Assembly: GCA_973895155.1 (NCBI GenBank)
Contig: OZ316891.1
Location: 7,316,001-7,380,000, forward strand
Direction of reading: 5' to 3'
Origin: Marsupella aquatica
Lineage: Eukaryota; Marchantiophyta
Length of the DNA stretch: 64,000 nt
This document shows, piece by piece, positions 57,201 to 64,000 of the stretch (its first letter is position 1; each line of letters opens with the position of its first letter). The position numbers and the translations under genes are program-made. The notes below the pieces were generated by a model, which was not told where the DNA came from, did not search any database, and was given only the letters and a program-made list of their open reading frames with translations.

Positions 57201-58865
57201 TTCTAGCTTCTTTCGCCTAACACTCAGGGCACAAATTTTCTGAGCCTGTTGTGCCAACAGCCAACGCTGTTTCCTAAAGCGAGTGGTGAGGTTACCAACA
57301 TGTTCCCTCAGTTCGGTTTTGGTCAAGTATGCCAACCTCATCCCACCCTGTGTAGTCCCGTCTTCTCTCTGCACTAATGCTTTCGCTTCCTTGTGCACCC
57401 TGCCACGAAAATCATCTTCACGTTTTATAGAATCACATAGAGTGCAAGTGAGGTTTTGAAAACCACCTCCATTAATGGACACCCTGTGACATTGCTTGTG
57501 CCTAAAACAACCCTGTATACCAACAACTGACTGACTAGTTACATTGAAAACCTCAGCATAGGTTGTACGGTCACAATCCCACACATTTCCTCCCTCTTGA
57601 TCATCAAGTATGCCTTTCACAGCCATAGAATCCCCTGTCCACTTCACCTCTGACTCCCACATGCCCCAACAAAGCAAACTTAAACTTGGCTCAATGGAGG
57701 AATACAACCCACCTCTGCCTGAACTGCTCCCTGCAGCAGAGCTGTCCTCTCTAAAGAAATTCAGAATAGAATTTTGAGATGGAAACAGATCACGAGCATC
57801 AGGCTTCCTTGGTCTCCCCTTCTTCCCTGCCCTCAGTGCAGCTTGGGTACTGGTGACAACGTTCTCAAGTGCATCCATATGATCCCGACTGACAAGGTGT
57901 TGCCTTAAATTGTGTTCCAAATTGGATTTCTTAGGGCACATGTCAGTATGTAGCTTGCCACAGACTGTACATCTGACCTTAAACAGGAATGACCTCTGTG
58001 CAAATGTTGGATCAGTGGGAGATGGTGTGATAGAGAACACTTCTACCACCCCACCTACCTATGCATTCAACTTTCCCACTATTTCCACACCAGCCCCTAT
58101 TTGCATACTATGATCAAACAGTGGTTGCTGTATAGTGTCAGTAGCCGTCACCAAAGCTCCAGCTAAACCCCTTTGCTTACACCAGTTCTCCTTGTCTTTA
58201 GGGTTGGTCAGGTGCTTTGTCTTGAAGTTGCTAAAGCAATTTGCGATGGACTTGAGCACCTGTGAAGTGGCTGCATTCCCATAAGTCTCCCTACACTCTA
58301 AGCATTCTAGATGACCTCGACACTCCCCTCCCTCATCCCACGTCCGCACTTTCCACTTATGCTCACCAAAGCCCTTCTGGTTTACCCAGGATCGTAGCTT
58401 CACCCACTCATCATTCCAGGCCTTTGATGCAGCCTCAGACATGAGGTGAGACTCAAAGGAGCCCGTGACAGGCTGTACAGTAGCCTGTACTAGCACCCCT
58501 TGTGTTTGTCCTTGAGACAATGGAGTCGTGCCTGCCACATTGGACACAGTGGCAGCAGATGAATGAGAGGAACCAATAGTGACCCTCTCCGCAGGCAAGG
58601 CAACTAAGGGTAACTCTGCAATGACGTAAATTGTCCCTTGAAGTTCAGTCACCCCAACAGTCTTCTCTGAAAAGCGCCGGACTCGACCAGGCAACCTCTC
58701 ATCCCAAAAATCAAAGTCAAACTCTACTGCACCAACACATTTTAGACGAAAATCTGCCAGAGTCTGCCCTTCTTTGAAGGACATGACACAGATTGGCATA
58801 TCAGGCTTTCCTCCCTCCTCACCCTTTTCTACCAATCTGACAGAGCTCATGCCTAGGTGTGCCAT
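54270..58865 (-). CDS. Large DDE-type DNA transposase (about 1,500 residues)
   Basis: Exon 1 runs 58865-56770, the intron is 56769-56668 (gtttgt...gacag) and exon 2 is 56667-54270. Splicing joins FAEDETRIKERPR to WEAKYDTLISFCGP in frame. Exon 1 carries a C2HC/BED-like finger (CLEC...KTKHL), a second finger (CTVC...NLRQHLVSRDH), an AT-hook (KKGRPRKP) and a Cys/His cluster. The candidate catalytic triad is Asp in AEDET, Asp in GHASDGDARRRKLM, and Glu in GSDCCEIFFSKVGG. The second Asp and the Glu are about 240 residues apart, as with the helical insertion of hAT and P transposases. The C-terminus has YKSTLVSQL, SKDRLTRIAQ and a basic SKSKKRKG. The only lesion is one in-frame TAG at 58059-58061, which halts translation after 268 residues unless read through. 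Superfamily not determined. The ATG at 58865 is taken because the frame opens there. Confidence 0.75.
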
Positions 58866-59193
58866 GATGGACAGTTATACAGGCTGTGAGGGAGAGGGAT
58901 TAGGTAGATGAACCTGTCATACAACAATGGACAGACATGGAAAAAGATCAGGACTCAAGTCAACCATTCACAATGTCATCTGAACACTCAATCTATTGTA
59001 GTCCATTTCAATTCATCAAAATTCCATTTTGTTTGACAACCAAATACTTAGGTCCCTTTCATTCATCGAAATACTTAAGTCCATAGCATTCAACCAAATA
59101 CTTAAGTTCATATAATTTAGGTTGTCTTATGGGTCCACTACAAAAAAGGTTGAAGTTTGTAAGATGGTGGAATTTGTAGCAGTCATGATGTGT

Positions 59194-59897
59194 CTAGTCA
59201 TGGGTACTAGGGATATCAGAACCCTCTAGAATGACATGGCGATTACAGTAAATCATGCGCCACTGTCCAATGTCCCAGGTGTCTCGGCCCCTCACCCCTC
59301 TCCTCAAGTGCCTGTCTGCTGTTGGTCCTTCATCACGACACCATGCACGAGGGCATCTACGACATTGGACAAAGTCCCAAATGCCCTCCCGATACTCCTT
59401 ACAGACCTCACAATAATGTCGTGGGCATATAAAAGCATCGGGATGTGCATCAGGGTTATCTGGATGGCGGGTGAATGGCATTTCCCCCAATCGCAGAAGT
59501 GTCCGGAGGCAACCCACATGGTAAAATGAGTAGCAATCATCATGAGAACACTGGACCACAAGGGGCTCGTCTGTGCTGGGTCTCAAGGTTTTGCCAAGGA
59601 GCCCACAACCAAAACATCTTCCTCTGTTTTGCTGACATAGATCACAGAGCCAAGCTGCAGCCCAATCATGACCTCTGGAAATGACAATGCACTGACATGT
59701 AGGTCCATGGCCATCTTCTTCATCAGGATTGTGGCCATCAACTACATAATGAAAATGGCGACCACAAGGGCCATCACAGAACAAAACAGTTCCTCCCTCG
59801 TCACATTCAAAACAGCAAGGGGGATCCATACGAAGGTGCTCCCTATGCCCAAATCTTGGATCCAGCAACTGACGAGCGATGTGTGCCATGCTGAACA
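59194..59897 (-). CDS. Compact PHD-finger protein resembling the EDM2 PHD module
   Basis: The ORF begins after a good acceptor (ttttgcag at about 59898); ATG candidates lie just inside. About 235 residues comprise three linked zinc modules. The first is CCFECDEGGTVLFCDGPCGRHFH with a later CDLC. The second is RCFGCGLLGK with CSHDDCYSFYHVGC and FICPRHYC. The third, incomplete, is CEVC, FVQCRRCPRAWC and MIYCNRH. Order, spacing and words such as CFGCGLLG, CRRCP and MIYC.RH follow the PHD block of plant EDM2, which binds histone tails and regulates silencing and polyadenylation at transposon-containing genes. The similarity continues to the stop codon. The EDM2 methyltransferase-like part is missing. 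It lies 330 bp upstream of, and in the same direction as, the transposase. The EDM2 link is from memory of the family. Confidence 0.68.
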
Positions 59898-60162
59898 AGA
59901 TCTGCAAAATTACCTTCAAAAATTAGGGACAGGCATGTGATGTACCAGAAGGAGCAACAGTCCACCAGCAATCACAACCAGTAGCCTCCACCAGGGGCAT
60001 CACTTCCCTGTGGGCTCCTTTGATCCATCCTGCAATATGAGGAATGCAGATTAGAAGTCAGCAACTTGAATGTGCATCATCATCACGGGCAGAACCTGGA
60101 CGTGTCCCACCACAGACACAATCATTGATGAAATGACAAGTATTCCATGCTAGGCAACCGCC

Positions 60163-60495
60163 TCATGCCATTCTTGCCATGTACTGTGCAAAAGTTTGCA
60201 CTATGTTTGAGTGACCTCCCCTACAACAATCACATGTCTGGGTGTGACAATGGAGACAAGCCTCTAGGAAGACACAGTCCTCATCCAACACCCCAAGTGT
60301 CTGTTTAACTAGACGGATACTGTTTGGGACTAGTGGGGATGTATTCAGCCTCCTATAATGGTTGCGAGGCAGACTTGGATAGCCCCACGTCACAGCACAG
60401 TCTGCAAGCACGACCCCATTGTGAATCATCTTCACACGAAATCGCTCACCCTTCTGTTGATGGTACTCAGACAATGCACTGCGTGTCACAACCAT
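60163..60495 (-). CDS. Small cysteine-rich frame of unknown function
   Basis: 110 codons start with ATG at 60495. It is basic at the N-terminus, then reads VVLADCAVTWGYPSLPRNHY and ends with CLHCHTQTCDCCRGGHSN, a Cys/His cluster able to bind zinc. It is unbroken and lies 265 bp upstream of the PHD exon on the same strand, so it may be the first exon of the same gene or an independent reading frame. I recognise no family. Confidence 0.4.
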   Translation of the reverse strand: MVVTRSALSEYHQQKGERFRVKMIHNGVVLADCAVTWGYPSLPRNHYRRLNTSPLVPNSIRLVKQTLGVLDEDCVFLEACLHCHTQTCDCCRGGHSNIVQTFAQYMARMA

Positions 60496-60783
60496 CTTTA
60501 GTGCACCTAGATTGAGATTGTGCTCACTCCAACAAAATCACAAGGCCACAACAAATAGGGTACAGGGGCCGACCTTTGCTTGGACCCAGAACTTCCACAC
60601 TTTCTGCCTTGCGCTAGAATGTCCCTGCACAAAAAAGAGAAGCAACTAATCTTTAAAAACCTACACAAACCAAAGGAACTACATAGTGCTCCAAGAACCA
60701 AACAACGGATCTGCAAAGAATTGTAGCAAGCAACGCTTTATTAAATTGCTCCAAGACTGAGCAGAGGTTACATTTACAGTAAG

Positions 60784-61317
60784 CTACACACATTTACGTT
60801 TTGGCATGATCAAGTTTATACTTCTCCAAACTGAACCTGCCTTATCCTGTTCAATCTGTTCTACTTTTCTCTTAGCGCAATCTACCTCAGACTCTACCTC
60901 AGTCAACATTAAGTTGAAAGGGCCTTCTTCCAATAGGACTCCTGCTTTGAGGGATTCGCACATCCATTCAAATGAGACAACTTTCAATGCCTGCTCTTGA
61001 ATGAGGGAATTAACACCAGACCATGTCCACTTGGACATGACTGCTCTCCAAGAACCAGCAACAATGTGAGTGGTGTTGCTGGAAGCAACAGTGCAAAGCT
61101 AACCATGACGTTCAATTAGCTTTCTATGGAAAACTTCAAAACGAGCTCTTGAAAATTCATTTGGAACTAAGAAGGCATTCACACCCTCAAAAATTGGCTT
61201 CAAAATTGAACAGGGCAAAACCTTTGGTGCAGACTCATATCTACGACCCATGGCACAGTCAACCCTAAAGCTAAAGGCCCTGTTGTCCTCTGCAACAAAG
61301 TGGAGCTTACTTGGGTC
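60784..61317 (-). pseudogene. BRCT-domain fragment
   Basis: One frame runs from 61317 to the stop at 60784 with a single in-frame TAG at 61099-61101. It reads FEGVNAFLVPNEFSRARFEVF, then KLIERHG, the stop, TVASSNTTHIVAG, and VVSFEWMCESLKAGVLLEEG. These fit the BRCT fold: a hydrophobic first strand, the His-Gly turn, the Thr-His-(I/V)-V strand, and the signature W in VVxxxWMxxS. The region before it (DPSKLHFVAEDNRAF) is not recognised. BRCT domains bind phosphopeptides in DNA repair and end-joining proteins such as polymerase lambda and ligase IV. The parent gene cannot be named. The TAG means it is dead unless spliced or read through. Confidence 0.6.
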
Positions 61318-63440
61318 CTAGGCTCCCCACAACTTCTGTAGTCGAATGAGAACCCGAACTCCTGCTCACCACCCAAGATTGTGTGAATCTACACATTCCA
61401 TAGTGCACAATTAAAACATATCAGCAACTCACCAGCGCAGTAAAAATGAGAGTAAAAATGCATATCCATGAAACAAGTGTCCATTCCCCTAGATCGGTCC
61501 ACTGTCCTGTCTCTGTACATTCAAATCAGTCAAATAGTTGAATTATAATACTACACAACTTCATCTATAGTACATACACCAGACCATAATTAATTGAAAA
61601 GAAGGGAGATCCACACCTGAAGTATGTTGTTTTCTGCACAACACCAATATAGAATACAGCCCTAAACAACACGATCCGAGACCCACCACCAGTAAGTGAA
61701 CTCGCCTCGCCCTACAAGGACAACAGTGGAGCAAAAAATTCAGAATGAAGCCCTTGCAGACAATAATGTTGACCTGCGCTATGACATTGTTCACAGTCTT
61801 ACTACCAACAAGCTTCCTCGAACTTAAGTATTTGCTTAACTCTGAGGGTCTGTCTGTCTAGTAAACTGAAGTGAACTCAACCTACTTAACAGCAAACAAG
61901 ACTGAACTATTTGCTATCAACATCAATTAATTACCACATACATACCTCGCAGTGGAAATTTGGTAGTAACAACACTGGAAAAGGTCACAGTCGCTCCACC
62001 TCCTTCAAAGCTTTTCAACCGGCCAATTTCAAGGCAATTTCAAGGCGGCCTACCACAAAGAAGCCTATTGGCCAAAGTTCAGAAGCAACAACCGGGAAGG
62101 GAATACAAGACATTCAATCCAATTGCTTCCGATAAGAGGCAAGCAAAACGAGCTCCATAGATCAGGAAGATCCTATGCAAGACACAAAATCCTCAGTTTG
62201 ACAGTTCAACAGAAGCAAGATGCAGAAAAATTCCACAGCCAGGACCTGAACAAAACTTCTGCAAGACCTGACCAAACCCAGGTCCGAGCAACGATTATGA
62301 ATGCAACACAACAACAATGTGTACAGACCGTCACATACTACATTGGAAGCCTCTTCTGTGGATTCCGCTTGGCTACTACTACAAAAGAAATAGCTACGTA
62401 ACATTCTAGACTAGCTCTTTTCAATGCGAGTAGGCAATGCAAGCACACAGACAATGTGGACTTGGTTGTCTAGGAAACTTTCAATTGCAACCTGGACAAG
62501 GAGCCAGATTCAAACCTGGTACTAGATGTAACGCTCTTCTACCCTCGCCTCCGCCCTCGCCGAGCGTCCCTTCCGGACCGTCCTTGTCTTCCAATGTGAC
62601 GCAGCTACACAATCGGCAACAATAGTCCTCCAACCAGCATTGTCGTCCTCCTAATACATGCGAAAGAAAAACATACAAACAAGGCAGCGAGCGAGCTCAA
62701 TCAGCAAGCCAAGGTATCATGGTAGAGACGTCAATTTCTGTGAAGCTTGCATATGGGAGGCAGAAAGCGCAAGTCCTCAGCATTTTGGGCACTTACTTGT
62801 TACTGTTGTTCTTTGAAGAGTAGCCGTCCTCCAGGCTATAGCAAGCTGCAAAGTGAAGAACCACACACGACGATCAATGATTCAATCCGAGATTCAATCG
62901 TGACCTCCACAGTGACCTCGATCCAAATGTCCAGCCAGGCAGCGACGTCCTCCCACTGTTTCTTTCCAGCGTCGCCTTCCTCCTATTCAAATGTCAGCAA
63001 ACTACATCAGAAGAAAACAGCAAGCGAAAGCTCAAAGCAAACTGAAACTTGAGCCGCAAGTGATGCACAAAAATGGCAAGTCCACAACACCTCTTGAATG
63101 CTGCAGCAGCAGCTCCTCTCCACCTTTGGCCTCCTCTCCAATGCAACCGCAGTAGTTCTCGACCTCTAGCCTCCTCTCCAATGCAGCCTTGCAATAGTTC
63201 TTGACCTCCAGCACACTCGACAGCGTCCTCTCCAATGTTGCGGCTGCAACTCAATCTCAACGCAGCAGAAACATTTTTTCGAAATGAAGGTCCTCCCGCG
63301 CGGTCGTGCTTCCCGTGGGCCCTAGTGCCCTTATGCCTTTTGCCCCCCTCCTCTCGTTGATAATAGGTTACCCTAAACTCGGGCATTTGTAGGCCATTGG
63401 ATCTAGAAATCAACGGCTCTTGCAAATCGAGAGGGGAAAC
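61318..63440. other. Remaining part of the insert; no gene recognised
   Basis: Short frames only, in both directions. The plus strand has an A/C-rich composition and some ctcctctcca/tccaatgcagc words repeat near 63110-63240. It may contain the upstream exons or promoter of the minus-strand genes. Confidence 0.4.
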
Positions 63441-63478
63441 CATGGGGCCCCTCCAAAACCGGCATTAAGCCCCCCCAA
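63441..63478 (-). repeat. Candidate right terminus of the insert
   Basis: Read on the minus strand it begins CTTGGGGGGGCTTAATGCCGG, similar in its first 10 bases to the CTCGGGGGGG left terminus at 53633. The internal ATCACGTGCGACG block is absent and the flanking eight bases do not match those at 53625-53632. The assignment is therefore weak. Confidence 0.25.
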
Positions 63479-63545
63479 GAAACCCTAAAACCCCAAACCC
63501 CAAAATGTTTTAACCCCAGACCCCAAAACCCCAAACCCCAAACTC
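63476..63545 (+). repeat. Telomere-like C/A-rich repeats
   Basis: Loose repetition of aaacccta, aaacccc and aaaacccc for about 70 bases resembles degenerate plant telomere repeats (CCCTAAA) but is not a perfect array. Confidence 0.6.
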
Positions 63546-63680
63546 AATTTTGACTATAGTACCCTACACGTGTACCAATTATATTATGACACTTGGACCA
63601 ATCACAACATGTTTTTCTTTCCAGAACTTCCCGCTCAACAGTCATATTGGTAGCAGTCTTTACCCTCCCCTTGACCAGAG

Positions 63681-63693
63681 TCAAGGGGGAGAT
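63681..63693 (+). promoter_or_regulatory. Copia polypurine tract
   Basis: tcaagggggagat lies directly before the TGTTAGG start of the 3' LTR, the expected site for priming of plus-strand DNA. It shows that the copia 3' end is intact up to here. Confidence 0.9.
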
Positions 63694-63825
63694 TGTTAGG
63701 ATTTACTCTTAGGTCTAGAGTTACGAATGTACCGTAGTTAAGGCTAACCTTAGTCGCAGACTTGGTTAGGTTAGTCATGCTGTGCACATTGTATAACCAA
63801 GCGGTGTTTGCTTGGAGAGGGGGAA
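63694..63825 (+). repeat. 3' LTR of the copia element, truncated
   Basis: 132 bases match the start of the 5' LTR with four substitutions, then the match stops after ggagagggggaa. Confidence 0.93.
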
Positions 63826-64000
63826 TGTGACGCCAATGACATGGTCCTTATTTTGTAATCTGATTAAGTAGGTTGCTGTATGCAAGGAGTAGCTATTGAT
63901 ATTGCATAACAATTAGCAAGATGGCAAGAATAAGGGCAATCATGGCGTTAAGAGTAGGGAAATAAAAGCTATGTCGCAGGTGGTCGGCGACCATATCTCT
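63826..64000 (+). mobile_element. Start of another LTR-like element
   Basis: At the exact point where the copia LTR ends, the sequence continues TGTGACGCCAATGACATGG. TGTGACGCC is a common start of plant Ty3/gypsy LTRs. The window ends before any other diagnostic part, so the class is inferred. Confidence 0.4.

Larger units (their letters stand above)
47533..63825 (+). mobile_element. Ty1/copia retrotransposon split by a 10-kb insertion
   Basis: The 5' LTR (47533-47877), primer-binding site, gag, protease, integrase, reverse transcriptase, RNase H, polypurine tract and the first part of the 3' LTR (63694-63825) are all on the plus strand in copia order (integrase before reverse transcriptase). 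Between the end of RNase H (53604) and the polypurine tract (63681) lie about 10 kb of unrelated DNA, including a large minus-strand transposase gene. The 3' LTR stops at 63825, where another LTR-like sequence begins. The preserved 132 bases of the two LTRs differ at four positions. Coding capacity is destroyed by seven in-frame stops and several frame changes. Related solo LTRs lie at 19984, 22628 and 26046. Confidence 0.93.

Noticed and set aside
63441-63478. Definite right terminal inverted repeat of the transposase-bearing element
   Set aside because: Only the first 10 bases resemble the left end, the internal conserved block is missing, and no 8-bp target duplication matches; kept only as a weak candidate.
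1-64000. CRISPR arrays, bacterial operons, rRNA genes
   Set aside because: Tandem repeats present are satellites or minisatellites without the short-repeat/unique-spacer pattern, and gene content is plant nuclear.

Overview
The window looks like nuclear DNA of a land plant with a large, transposon-rich genome. The best organism clue is an intact, intronless 9-cis-epoxycarotenoid dioxygenase gene (NCED, 11957-13957, minus), the plastid enzyme that commits carotenoids to abscisic acid synthesis. Its long, unfamiliar N-terminus and the unusual mobile elements around it suggest a seedless plant (bryophyte, lycophyte or fern) or another early-branching lineage, but I cannot name a species. The only other likely host gene is a starch-binding-domain (CBM20) protein at 40815-41672, minus. 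Almost everything else is transposable elements, their fragments, and tandem repeats.

Layout. 1-2.1 kb: decayed piece of a non-LTR retrotransposon with a restriction-like endonuclease (RLE), plus 3'-UTR-like repeats. 2.1-6 kb: no recognisable gene. 6-11 kb: more RLE-element debris, dispersed repeats, a 77-bp minisatellite. 11.9-15.6 kb: NCED and its upstream region. 16.5-18.4 kb: dimeric 242-bp satellite. 20-23 kb: solo LTRs, a 297-bp MITE with 8-bp target duplication, and a second RLE fragment. 24-27 kb: palindrome cluster, pyrimidine tract, short duplications. 28.1-32.8 kb: a nearly full-length RLE retrotransposon bounded by a 22-bp target duplication. 36.7-37.6 kb: LINE debris. 40.8-42.3 kb: CBM20 gene. 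42.7-45.0 kb: a young non-autonomous LTR element with perfect 5-bp target duplication. 47.5-63.8 kb: a Ty1/copia element split by about 10 kb of foreign DNA.

The most interesting part is that 10-kb insert. It carries, all on the minus strand, a roughly 1,500-residue DDE-type transposase gene (54270-58865; one intron, one in-frame TAG), a compact protein made only of PHD-type zinc fingers resembling those of the plant silencing regulator EDM2 (59194-59897), a small cysteine-rich reading frame (60163-60495), and a BRCT-domain fragment (60784-61317). Its left border has the same 44-nt terminal sequence as the 297-bp MITE at 20219-20515, so the MITE may be a non-autonomous relative. I could not find the matching right end. 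Whether the PHD and BRCT modules are transposon cargo or flanking debris is the main open question.
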